From an uncultured Prevotella sp. (GTDB lineage: Bacteria > Bacteroidota > Bacteroidia > Bacteroidales > Bacteroidaceae), in contig CAAGPV010000068.1 of assembly GCA_900771975.1 (NCBI GenBank), forward strand, positions 1 to 64,000: 64,000 nucleotides of DNA, written 5' to 3'. A program made the position numbers and the translations under genes. Under the pieces are notes generated by a model. That model saw nothing but the letters and a program-made list of their open reading frames with translations, was not told where the DNA came from and searched no databases. Below, one piece after another: positions 37,275-45,353 of the stretch; position 1 is the first letter of the stretch; each line of letters begins with the position of its first letter.

Positions 37275-37315
37275 AAACTCTAAAACAAAAAATTAACTTT
37301 TCACCAATATAACCC

Positions 37316-37349
37316 AAGGGAGTCTGCTGTGAAGCACACTCCCTTTTTT
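37316..37349 (+). terminator. terminator of the susCDEF operon
   Basis: 13-base arms AAGGGAGTCTGCT (37316-37328) and AGCACACTCCCTT (37333-37345) with one mismatch and a GTGA loop, overlapping a run of six T (37344-37349). It lies 42 bases past the susF stop. Confidence 0.88.
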
Positions 37350-37396
37350 GTTGCTAACGTTGTCAATAAGAAACGAAAACAATAAGAAATTTGCCA

Positions 37397-37521
37397 CACC
37401 CGTAACTCCTTAAAATCCAGCGACTTAAGAATCGCGTGGTAAAACCGGCCTTTTTAGCCCCTAACGGAGCCGGTTTTAGGAGCTAAAATGCCGTGTTTTA
37501 GGAGCTAAAACACGGCATTTT
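37397..37521 (+). repeat. palindromic intergenic repeat, copy 2
   Basis: Best-preserved copy. It contains a 9-bp stem AAAACCGGC (37441-37449) / GCCGGTTTT (37469-37477) and a perfect 17-bp stem (37485-37501 with 37505-37521) with loop GAG. The unit GTTTTAGGAGCTAAAA recurs at about 21-22-bp intervals. It lies between the susF terminator and the amylase operator in a 419-base gene-free stretch. Confidence 0.8.
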
Positions 37522-37579
37522 GGAAAACAACAACTTAGATGTTAATTTATCACCCTCGAAAAGGAATGATGCAACAAGG

Positions 37580-37617
37580 TTAGTCTCAGTGTGCAAACGT
37601 TTGCATACCAAGACTAA
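37580..37617. promoter_or_regulatory. LacI-type operator upstream of the alpha-amylase gene
   Basis: Perfect 14-bp palindrome TGCAAACGTTTGCA (37592-37605), flanked at equal 5-bp distance by TTAGTCT (37580-37586) and AGACTAA (37611-37617), giving a nested 38-bp dyad. The core matches the site between lacI and susC. Confidence 0.8.
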
Positions 37618-37632
37618 ATATTATTCACTTTT

Positions 37633-37667
37633 TTTGACAGAGAGTAGAAAATAAGTTTGTAAATTTG
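37633..37667 (+). promoter_or_regulatory. promoter of the alpha-amylase gene
   Basis: TTTG at 37633-37636 and -7 box TAAATTTG at 37660-37667, with a somewhat long 23-base spacer. The start of transcription would be near 37671-37675, which argues against the in-frame ATG at 37682 as start codon. The operator centre is 61.5 bp upstream of the -7 box. Confidence 0.65.
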
Positions 37668-37693
37668 GCCCATAAACCTAAATGACCTATTTT

Positions 37694-39700
37694 ATGAAAC
37701 GTATATTTTCTACGATTTTTACCGTGTGCTTGTCGCTATCGATGATGGCACAAGGGTGGCCAGCTAACTATGGAGGCGTAATGCTTCAAGGGTTTTCCTG
37801 GGATTCATACGATGATAGCCAGTGGACACGCCTTGAAAGTCAAGCACCTGAAATTGCAAAATATTTCGATTTGATTTGGGTTCCGCAAAGCGGCAAATGT
37901 TTGGAGGAACATAGAGTGATGGGATACACCCCCTACTATTACTTCAACCAGAACTCAAGCTTTGGCACAGAAGCAGAACTTAAATCGATGATTTCCACCT
38001 ACAAAAAACTTGGCACAGGTATTATTGCCGATATAGTCATCAACCATCACAACACAACAGGATGGTTTGGTTTTCCAGCCGAGACCTATAACGGAGTCAC
38101 CTATCAGTTTCAGACAACCGACATAACAGCCAACGACGACGGTGGAGCAACTGCAGCAGAGGCCAAAAGCGAAGGCGTTAGCCTCAGTGCCAACAACGAT
38201 GAAGGCGAAGACTGGTCCGGTATGCGTGATCTCGACCACAAAAGCAGCAACGTTCAGGCCATCATTAAAGCCTATGAAAAATTTCTATTGGAAGACATGG
38301 GATACACAGGTTTTCGCTATGATATGGTAAAGGGGTTTGCAGGAAGCCACGTAGGCGACTACAACAAGGCCGCTGGTGTGGAATACTCGGTAGGAGAATA
38401 TTGGGACGGAACAAAAAAGATAAAGTCTTGGATAGATGCAACAGAGAAAGAGAGTGCCGCATTTGACTTCCAGTTCCGCAACGATGTGCGCGATGCCATC
38501 AACGGCAACCATTGGAGCTTCAAACTTTGCACTAATGACCGACTTATCGATCAAACGGGATATAAACGCTATGCAATTACTTTTGTAGAAAACCACGACA
38601 TGCAAGACCGCGGCACCACAAACGGATATAGCCCCGACCCTATACGCCGCGACACGTTGGCTGCCAACGCCTATCTGCTAAGTATGCCAGGAACACCTTG
38701 CGTATTCTTTCCACACTGGAAGGCCTACAAGCAAGACATAAAAGGAATGATTGATGTACGTAAAGCCGTAGGCATCAACAACGAAAGCACTTGGGCTGAC
38801 AGATATACAGGGGCTCCACAATACAAAACCACAATAGTGCGCGGAACCAAAGGCACGTTGTTGTCTGTTGTAGGAGCACAATCAATGGTAACCTACTTAA
38901 ACGACACGATACACTATGTTAAGGTTGTTGACGAACCACGCTATGCCTACTGGTTCTCAACCAACATGAATACCACTTGGGCCGACAAGGCTTCAGGACA
39001 ATACAACAAAGACTTTGATGTATTGGTTTCTGCCGTTACCGACAACGCCGATGCCAAATTGGTGTACACTCTCGACGGAACAGTGCCCACAAGCAGCAGC
39101 CAACAAATTGAAAGCGGCAGTAAAATACACATCGACCACAGTTGCATTCTCACTTTAGGCCTACTCATCGGAAACAACGTAAGCGGAGTGGAGTCACGCG
39201 AATACGAACGCATCAATTCCACACCAGTCAAGATTTACGTCAATGCCGACCAAGTTCCAACCTGGGACACTTCATCAGGCATAAACTTTTGGAGCTGGGG
39301 TGGCGACGGCACACACACGCCCAACAACATTTCATGGCCAGGCGACAAGGTGAAAACCACTGCTACTATCAACGGCAAAAACTGGTTTGTAAAGGACTTT
39401 ACCCTCAACAGTGATGATGATGAAATCAGCTTTGTGTTCAGTACAGGTAGCGGTTCGCCCCAATCACACGACGTTACAAATGTCAACAAGACATCTTTCT
39501 TCGAGATAACCAACGCCACAGACGACATGGGGTACTACCTTGTCAGCGATGTAACCGAAACAAACAGCATTGAAAATGCCGTCAACGAAACTTCCACAAA
39601 AGACAATGTTTGGTACACCGTCAGTGGTATGCGTCTAAAGAAAGCACCTACGCAAAAAGGCATCTACATCCATCAAGGGAAAAAAATTGTTATTCGGTAA
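37694..39700 (+). CDS. secreted alpha-amylase (GH13) with C-terminal binding module and sorting-type tail
   Basis: Cleaves starch outside the cell. I start at the ATG at 37694: it gives a clean signal peptide ending at SMMAQ, while the ATG at 37682 is almost on the predicted transcript start. GH13 residues are complete: DIVINHH, nucleophile Asp in GFRYDMVKGF, Glu in YSVGEYWDG and FVENHDMQDRGT. After about residue 440 come a chitobiase-like segment and a starch-binding (CBM26-like) module with INFWSWGGDGTHT. The last 35 residues, WYTVSGMRLKK then GIYIHQGKKIVIR, resemble the end of the next gene product and Bacteroidetes sorting tails. Unlike SusG of B. thetaiotaomicron it has no lipobox. It has its own promoter and operator. 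Confidence 0.92.
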   Translation: MKRIFSTIFTVCLSLSMMAQGWPANYGGVMLQGFSWDSYDDSQWTRLESQAPEIAKYFDLIWVPQSGKCLEEHRVMGYTPYYYFNQNSSFGTEAELKSMISTYKKLGTGIIADIVINHHNTTGWFGFPAETYNGVTYQFQTTDITANDDGGATAAEAKSEGVSLSANNDEGEDWSGMRDLDHKSSNVQAIIKAYEKFLLEDMGYTGFRYDMVKGFAGSHVGDYNKAAGVEYSVGEYWDGTKKIKSWIDATEKESAAFDFQFRNDVRDAINGNHWSFKLCTNDRLIDQTGYKRYAITFVENHDMQDRGTTNGYSPDPIRRDTLAANAYLLSMPGTPCVFFPHWKAYKQDIKGMIDVRKAVGINNESTWADRYTGAPQYKTTIVRGTKGTLLSVVGAQSMVTYLNDTIHYVKVVDEPRYAYWFSTNMNTTWADKASGQYNKDFDVLVSAVTDNADAKLVYTLDGTVPTSSSQQIESGSKIHIDHSCILTLGLLIGNNVSGVESREYERINSTPVKIYVNADQVPTWDTSSGINFWSWGGDGTHTPNNISWPGDKVKTTATINGKNWFVKDFTLNSDDDEISFVFSTGSGSPQSHDVTNVNKTSFFEITNATDDMGYYLVSDVTETNSIENAVNETSTKDNVWYTVSGMRLKKAPTQKGIYIHQGKKIVIR

Positions 39701-39747
39701 ATTCAATTCATACTCAATAGGTAGCCCAATATATAAGCTTAGGGCTG

Positions 39748-39779
39748 AGAGGCGGACTTAAACGTTCGCCTCTATTTTT
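39748..39779 (+). terminator. terminator of the alpha-amylase gene
   Basis: Arms AGAGGCG (39748-39754) and CGCCTCT (39767-39773), extendable by G-T pairing, then ATTTTTG. It leaves only 25 bases before the GH53 start codon, with no visible promoter there, so the downstream gene may rely on read-through. Confidence 0.8.
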
Positions 39780-39804
39780 GTTGTATACACTTAATACATA
39801 ATAT

Positions 39805-41070
39805 ATGAAACACTTAAAAACCTCTCTATTGGCACTTACGTGCTTAGCATCATTCAGTGCACATGCACAAAAATATGTAGGAGGAGACATCTCTTTGCTC
39901 TCAGCCTATGAAGAACATGGAGCCTCCTACTACGATACAGATGGCACAACCCCCATCACCAACCTGTTGGAATACTTTCAGCAACAAGGTCACAACGCCA
40001 TGCGTGTTCGCCTGTTCCACACTCCTTCCAACGCTCCCGCCCAAGCTAAAGGCGAAGGAGTGATACAAGACTTGCCTTACGTGGTAGCCTTAGGACAACG
40101 CATCAAAGCCAACGGCATGGCATTTATGCTGGACCTTCACTACAGTGACACTTGGGCCGACCCCTCAAACCAATGGCTACCAAAGGCCTGGGAAGGGCTA
40201 ACAGACGTCGCTTTACAGGATTCTGTCTACAACTACACCAAAAAGGTGCTCCAAGCACTGGTAGATGCCAATGCCACCCCCGACTTCATACAAACCGGCA
40301 ATGAGATTAGCTATGGCATGTTGTGGGGAGTTAACGGTGGCTCTTCTTGCAAGAAATACTATGCTGGACAAAGTACAAACGCCGTAAGGTTTTTCAATCT
40401 CTTGAAATATGCAGGCAAAGCATGTCGTGATGTTTGCCCAAATGCCAAGATTGTTCTTCACACCGAACGCATATCCACCCCCGACTACCTCGTGAAGTGG
40501 TACAAAGACATGGATCAGAACCAAGTGGACTATGACATCATCGGTACAAGCTATTATAGCTACTACCACGGCGACTTGAAGCAACTCAGCAAAGCGCTTC
40601 AAACCATTGAGCGCAACTTCAGCAAAGACATCATGGTGGTGGAAACAGGATATTACCACGACTGGCAGCCAAACACGGTTGACTATGACCTTAGCGACAC
40701 CTACCCCATCAACGGTGAAGGGCAAAAGGCTTTTACAGAAGCCCTTATCGACACTCTAAACGCCCACCCGCAAGTAAAAGGACTGTTCTGGTGGGACATG
40801 GAAGTGAACGAACATGGCCTTGACTGGAACACGCAACGCGTCACCGACGGATGGTATAATGCAGGATTGTTTGACAACGCCACAGGAGCAGCAGAGCCTG
40901 CCATAAAGGTGCTTAAAAACTTTCTTGTGACCGACAAAATAGATATACCTTCAGCAAATGCAACTGCCGAGACCGGACAACAGTGGTACACACTTTCCGG
41001 GCAAGCCGTTCAGCAGCCACAACGAGCTGGCATCTACATCCACAATGGACGAAAAACAGTAAGAAAATAA
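39805..41070 (+). CDS. arabinogalactan endo-beta-1,4-galactanase (GH53)
   Basis: Predicted to cut beta-1,4-galactan, for example from pectin side chains. A signal peptide ends at FSAHAQ. The clan A barrel shows GHNAMRVRLFHTPSN, LDLHYSDTWADPSNQW (split: LDLHYSDTWADP), acid/base Glu in FIQTGNEISYGMLWG and nucleophile Glu in IMVVETGYYHDW, then LFWWDMEVNEHGL. About 365 residues of catalytic domain are followed by a tail WYTLSGQAV ... GIYIHNGRKTVRK that matches the amylase tail. No lipobox. Placement in a starch locus is unexpected, since the substrate is not a glucan. The family call rests on these motifs and is good. Confidence 0.87.
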   Translation: MKHLKTSLLALTCLASFSAHAQKYVGGDISLLSAYEEHGASYYDTDGTTPITNLLEYFQQQGHNAMRVRLFHTPSNAPAQAKGEGVIQDLPYVVALGQRIKANGMAFMLDLHYSDTWADPSNQWLPKAWEGLTDVALQDSVYNYTKKVLQALVDANATPDFIQTGNEISYGMLWGVNGGSSCKKYYAGQSTNAVRFFNLLKYAGKACRDVCPNAKIVLHTERISTPDYLVKWYKDMDQNQVDYDIIGTSYYSYYHGDLKQLSKALQTIERNFSKDIMVVETGYYHDWQPNTVDYDLSDTYPINGEGQKAFTEALIDTLNAHPQVKGLFWWDMEVNEHGLDWNTQRVTDGWYNAGLFDNATGAAEPAIKVLKNFLVTDKIDIPSANATAETGQQWYTLSGQAVQQPQRAGIYIHNGRKTVRK

Positions 41071-41087
41071 CTGCTTGATAGCATACA

Positions 41088-41125
41088 GTAATCCCTCCTT
41101 CCACAACGATGAAAGGAGGGATTAC
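41088..41125. terminator. bidirectional terminator between GH53 and tlpA-like genes
   Basis: Perfect 13-bp arms GTAATCCCTCCTT (41088-41100) and AAGGAGGGATTAC (41113-41125) in the short gap between convergent genes. Confidence 0.82.
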
Positions 41126-41132
41126 CATATTA

Positions 41133-42041
41133 TTACTTCTTCAATTTCAACACAACAGGAAGCGTATATTGAGTCTGTACAGGACGTCCGTCCTTTGTAC
41201 CTGGCTTCCAATTAGGCATAAGAGAAACCAAACGTACCGCTTCGGCCTTTAAGGCTGCCAAGCATTTCTCTTCTTTTGCTTGACGGTCGGAAGGCTTCTT
41301 CTTCAGCAAGCGCTTGTTGTGGCAAGCGAAATTTTCGACTTTCACTGCCCGTACACCAGTAACCTTTCCGTTAAACTCTACATTGAATGTACAATAAACG
41401 GTGGCTTCTGCTTGCGCTTTTTGTGCTACAAGCGGATATTCAAGGTAGTCTTGAAAGAACTTATCTATAGCTTCCTGACCTCCGTCAAAGGATGGAAGCG
41501 TTACAGAAGGGTCGTTCTGCTGCAATGGAAGGGTAGCCAAGAGTTCTGCCAACTTTTCCGTTTGCACCGTAGCCAGCAACACCTTACCCTCCGGCGAAAG
41601 GAGATAAAGAGTTGGTATCCAATTCACCTTAAACAGTTTGTCCACCTTTGTGTCACGTTTCCATTTCTTCAGCTCGCTCACCTGTAACCATGTCATTTTG
41701 TAAGTCTCCCAATAACACTTCACCCAAGCCTCTTTGTCCTGATCGAACGAAATGCCAACAAAGGTGACATTCCGGTCCTTATATTTGTCGAATAGCGACT
41801 TGACGGCAGGAATTTCCTTACGGCAATCGGGACACCAAGAAGCCCAGAAGTCAAGTACAACATAGTTGCCACGAAGGCTTTCCAGGGTGATGTGGCGTCC
41901 ATCAGCTGTCTGCAAATCAAAATTGGGTGCTTTTGTTCCTACCGGCAACAAGTCTTTGGCGTATAAGGAGTCCAAGTCTTTAGCTTGAACGCTGGCAGCC
42001 AAACCTATCAAGAAGGCTGCAAGAAAAAGTAACTTCTTCAT
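41133..42041 (-). CDS. TlpA-like thiol-disulfide oxidoreductase with C-terminal TonB_C-like domain
   Basis: Predicted periplasmic redox protein. A signal peptide ends at AASVQA. The thioredoxin domain (about 30-165) has the active-site motif FWASWCPDCRKE with Cys70 and Cys73 and cis-proline segment NWIPTLYLL. The C-terminal part (about 205-300) looks like the TonB C-terminal domain: EATVYCTFNVEFNGKV, a conserved LMPNWKPGTKDGRPV and VQTQYTLPVVLKLKK. TlpA proteins normally end after the thioredoxin domain, so this is an unusual pairing. It is the last gene of nadK-ABC-tlpA, 14 bases after the transporter gene. Confidence 0.87.
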   Translation of the reverse strand: MKKLLFLAAFLIGLAASVQAKDLDSLYAKDLLPVGTKAPNFDLQTADGRHITLESLRGNYVVLDFWASWCPDCRKEIPAVKSLFDKYKDRNVTFVGISFDQDKEAWVKCYWETYKMTWLQVSELKKWKRDTKVDKLFKVNWIPTLYLLSPEGKVLLATVQTEKLAELLATLPLQQNDPSVTLPSFDGGQEAIDKFFQDYLEYPLVAQKAQAEATVYCTFNVEFNGKVTGVRAVKVENFACHNKRLLKKKPSDRQAKEEKCLAALKAEAVRLVSLMPNWKPGTKDGRPVQTQYTLPVVLKLKK

Positions 42042-42055
42042 ATTCGTTCGTTATT

Positions 42056-43726
42056 TTATAGTTTTTCAAGATGTAATGTTTGGTCACAATAGTCGACAAC
42101 AGCAGGGCGATGCGTGATGAAAATCACAGTTTTGTTGTGTCCCGACAAGATGTTGCCCAGCAACTGCCGTTCGGTTTCAGGGTCAAGGGCCGATGTTGCC
42201 TCGTCAAAAAGCATGATGCCTCGGTTGCGCAGCAAGGCACGGGCAATGCTGATGCGTTGGGCTTGCCCCTCGCTGAGCCCCCCACCCTGTTCGGCACAGG
42301 ACGTTTCCAACTGTTGGGGGAGATCAAAGACGAAGTCGGCACATGCCTCATGCAGGGCAAAACGTAGTTCTTCGTCTGTTGCATCAGTCTTTCCGAGCAG
42401 CAGATTCTCGCGAATGGTACCGCTCAGCAAGGTATTTCCTTGTGGAACATACACGAAATTTGTTCTCATGCGTGGGGTCAGTTCCATGTGTTCCTTTTCG
42501 TTATAGAGTTCTATTTTTCCTTCCGTGGGATGGAGCAATGCCAAGACGAGCCGGACAAGTGTGGTTTTTCCAGCACCGGTTTCTCCCAAGATGGCGGTAC
42601 AGGAACCTGGCGGGAAATCAAAAGACAGCTTGTCGATGACAGCCCCGTCCGCCTCTGTATAGGCATAGGAGACGTCCTTGAAACGCACCCCGCACGGTGT
42701 CGCCATTTCGATAGGGTCGCCCTGTTCTTCCAACGGGTCTTCCTCCAGTTCCATCAACCGCTCGGCAGCCGTAAATACACTTACAAAGGCAGGAACAAGC
42801 TTGGTGAGCTGACGGGCTGGACTCTGAATGCGATTGACCAACTGCAGGAAAGCCGTCATTCCACCAAAGGTAAGCGACCCCATCGACATACGAATAGCGG
42901 CCCAAGTGAACGCCACAAGATAGCCTAAAGCAAAACCAAAATTCAAGATGAGATTGCTAAAGACAGAAAACAACGTGCGGCGCACCACATTGTGACGAAG
43001 CTCTCTTTGCGTACTTTCCAACTTGTTTACAGCCACATCGTCGCTCTCAAGTGTCTTGATAAGCATACGGTGCTGAATAGTTTCCTGCAACACGCTTTGG
43101 ACTTTCGAGTCGGAATCACGAACCTGACGAGTTAGTCTGCGCATCTGGCGAACATAGACTTTACTGACAAGAACAAACAAAGGAATCATCAAAACCACCA
43201 CTATTGCCAGTCGCCAGTCCATTGAAGCAAGGTAACAGAAAGCTCCCAAGAACATGGCGAACGTGCTTATGGTGCTCGGAATGGTCTGCGTAAGAAATGT
43301 CACCACGGTGTTCACATCAAATTCAAGCCGGTTTAGCACATCACCGCTATGGTGTTTCTCCTTTCCATGCCACTCGGAACGAAGTATGCGGTCGAGTATG
43401 CGCTGCTGCATACGGTTCTGCGCCTTGATGCCTAACAGGTTTTGAATCCAGATGGACGAGATGCTGAGGGCGAAATCGCACAGGATGAGACCACCCATAA
43501 CGGCAACCGCCCAATAGATATTGCCTTTCACGGTATGGGAAGCTACGTCAATGGCATGTTGAACAGCCCATACAGAACTTAAAGAAACAACTACTTGCAA
43601 CAACCCAACCACTGCGTTGAGCACAGCCTGTAATCTATTGCCATGCCAAGCACGCCACAGCCAGCCAAAGATTTGTTTGGTGGTGTAACGCGTTTCCGGT
43701 ATTTTCAACCATTCCTTCAGTTTCAT
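42056..43726 (-). CDS. ABC transporter, fused membrane and ATPase domains
   Basis: Half-size exporter of 556 residues. The membrane domain occupies about 25-300 with six hydrophobic segments. The ATPase domain (about 335-550) shows Walker A GETGAGKTTLV, signature LSEGQAQRISIARALL, Walker B GIMLFDEATSALD and switch FITHRP. It would act as a homodimer or with a partner; none is adjacent. The substrate is unknown. The gene lies 12 bases after nadK and 14 before tlpA-like, so it is part of one operon. A CydCD-like or lipid/peptide export role cannot be decided from sequence. Confidence 0.9.
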   Translation of the reverse strand: MKLKEWLKIPETRYTTKQIFGWLWRAWHGNRLQAVLNAVVGLLQVVVSLSSVWAVQHAIDVASHTVKGNIYWAVAVMGGLILCDFALSISSIWIQNLLGIKAQNRMQQRILDRILRSEWHGKEKHHSGDVLNRLEFDVNTVVTFLTQTIPSTISTFAMFLGAFCYLASMDWRLAIVVVLMIPLFVLVSKVYVRQMRRLTRQVRDSDSKVQSVLQETIQHRMLIKTLESDDVAVNKLESTQRELRHNVVRRTLFSVFSNLILNFGFALGYLVAFTWAAIRMSMGSLTFGGMTAFLQLVNRIQSPARQLTKLVPAFVSVFTAAERLMELEEDPLEEQGDPIEMATPCGVRFKDVSYAYTEADGAVIDKLSFDFPPGSCTAILGETGAGKTTLVRLVLALLHPTEGKIELYNEKEHMELTPRMRTNFVYVPQGNTLLSGTIRENLLLGKTDATDEELRFALHEACADFVFDLPQQLETSCAEQGGGLSEGQAQRISIARALLRNRGIMLFDEATSALDPETERQLLGNILSGHNKTVIFITHRPAVVDYCDQTLHLEKL

Positions 43727-43738
43727 CGGTTTGTTCCT

Positions 43739-44623
43739 TTAGCGTTTGTCGGCTCCCCACATCATCTTTTCGCGCAATGTAGCAAAATAGCGTTTGCCCA
43801 TACGTTTGATGATATGAACATCGTAAGAGCCCCTGTGCAACGTAAGACGTGTACCTTCTATCAGTTTTTCCGACCGTCCGTCAATGGCTATAAGGAAGTT
43901 GTGAGACCGGCTTACCACTTCCAAAGAAATCTCAACTTTATCAGACAAGACAATCGGACGTATGTTCAGGCTATGTGGTGCTACGGGTGTTAGACAGAAC
44001 ACAGGCGTTTGCGGAGCTATGATGGGGCCTCCGTTAGATAGCGAATAGGCGGTAGATCCTGTCGGAGTACTAACTATCAGGCCATCTGCCTGGTAGGTTA
44101 CAAGGTTCTCGCCATCTATTTTGGCACTTATCGAAATCATGGATGCATTGTCCCGCTTTAGCACTGCCACCTCGTTAAGGGCATAAGGGAAACCCTGCAG
44201 CGGTTCTCCTTCCACCTCAACATGAAGCGTTGAGCGGTCAACCACCCGATAGTTGCCACAGAAAACAGACTCTAAGGCCTCATTGGCCTCTTCGGGTGAG
44301 ACGTCGGCAAGAAAGCCCAAACGCCCCGTGTTGATACCTAATATAGGGAATTCACGTGGACCTACGTGACTCGCAGCGTTCAGAAAAGTGCCGTCGCCAC
44401 CCATTGAAATAACATAATCGGCAACAAACTGGTCACCGTCGAAGGCGGTAACAGCCGGCAAATGGAGCTCGTCAATGCCTAAGAGCGACTTCAAGAAAGT
44501 GCGTTCCACCAAGATTTCCGCTCCGTGAGCGCACAACCGGTCAAACACGGTTTGGATGGTGGCCGTGCGATGGCTTTGGTATTCATTGCCAAAAAGAGCG
44601 AAACGCAATCTTTCTGATGCCAT
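43739..44623 (-). CDS. nadK: NAD kinase
   Basis: Phosphorylates NAD to NADP in the cytoplasm. Motifs are complete: SMGGDGTFLNAASHVG about residues 72-87, NTGRLGFLADVSPEE about 97-110 and the glycine-rich STPTGSTAYSLSNGGP about 185-200. 294 residues is typical. First gene of the operon with the ABC transporter and tlpA-like gene. I could not find a convincing -7 box upstream on this strand; the region 44624-44759 mainly carries the promoter of the divergent gene. Confidence 0.95.
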   Translation of the reverse strand: MASERLRFALFGNEYQSHRTATIQTVFDRLCAHGAEILVERTFLKSLLGIDELHLPAVTAFDGDQFVADYVISMGGDGTFLNAASHVGPREFPILGINTGRLGFLADVSPEEANEALESVFCGNYRVVDRSTLHVEVEGEPLQGFPYALNEVAVLKRDNASMISISAKIDGENLVTYQADGLIVSTPTGSTAYSLSNGGPIIAPQTPVFCLTPVAPHSLNIRPIVLSDKVEISLEVVSRSHNFLIAIDGRSEKLIEGTRLTLHRGSYDVHIIKRMGKRYFATLREKMMWGADKR

Positions 44624-44680
44624 AAATTAGCGTCTTTTTATTATTCTTTATATATCAATCTACCGCTAAACCGAGAAGTT

Positions 44681-44711
44681 TTTGTACATTTGCGGATAGT
44701 TATTAACTTTG
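44681..44711 (+). promoter_or_regulatory. promoter of the DJ-1/PfpI-ispD-recG group
   Basis: TTTG at 44681-44684, 19-base spacer, TAACTTTG at 44704-44711: full consensus. The leader is about 45 bases. Confidence 0.8.
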
Positions 44712-44759
44712 CAAAAATACGTATTTTTATTGATAATAGGAATATAAAGCTATTGAAAT

Positions 44760-45329
44760 ATGGCAAAAGTGTATGAATTTTTGGCCGATGGCTTCGAGGA
44801 AATAGAAGCTTTGGCACCCGTAGATATTCTCCGTCGTGGAGGTGTGGAAATCAAAACCGTTAGCGTTAGTGGATCAAAAACAGTAAAAACAGCCCACGGA
44901 GTAGCGCTTCAAGCCGACCTCACCATTGAAGAAATCAACAGTTTCAACGACGTTGACATGATGCTCCTGCCAGGCGGTCTGCCTGGAGCAACCAACCTGC
45001 GCGACCATGAAGGCGTGCGCGCAGCCCTTTTAGAACAACACAAAGCCGGCCGGCGCATTGGGGCAATATGTGCAGCTCCGCTTGTGCTTGGCTCGTTAGG
45101 ACTCCTCGAAGGACGACGGGCAACTTGCTACCCCGGGTTTGAAAAATACATGACCGGAGCTGAATACACCGCCCAACTGTTCACCGAGGACGGCACCATC
45201 ATCACCGGCGAAGGCCCTGCTGCCACGTTGCCTTACGCCTACAAGATATTGTCCTACTTTGTTGGAGAAGAACGTAGCAAGGTGATTGAAGAACAAATGC
45301 GTTACACACATTTGATGGAAAGCAAATAA
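44760..45329 (+). CDS. DJ-1/PfpI family protein (YajL-like)
   Basis: Small cytoplasmic protein of 189 residues of the DJ-1 superfamily, members of which are deglycases, chaperones or redox sensors. The N-terminus FLADGFEEIEALAPVDILRRGG contains the conserved glutamate (key stretch DGFEEIEALAPVD). The nucleophile elbow is IGAICAAPLVLG with the conserved cysteine near residue 104. The pattern LLPGGLPGATNL is also typical. It heads a run with ispD (24-bp gap) and recG. The exact activity cannot be told. Confidence 0.9.
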   Translation: MAKVYEFLADGFEEIEALAPVDILRRGGVEIKTVSVSGSKTVKTAHGVALQADLTIEEINSFNDVDMMLLPGGLPGATNLRDHEGVRAALLEQHKAGRRIGAICAAPLVLGSLGLLEGRRATCYPGFEKYMTGAEYTAQLFTEDGTIITGEGPAATLPYAYKILSYFVGEERSKVIEEQMRYTHLMESK

Positions 45330-45353
45330 TTTTTCCAGACAACCCCATCTATT

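Noticed and set aside
37397..37521. CRISPR-like array
   Set aside because: The repeated units are contiguous palindromes without spacers and occur singly at distant sites.
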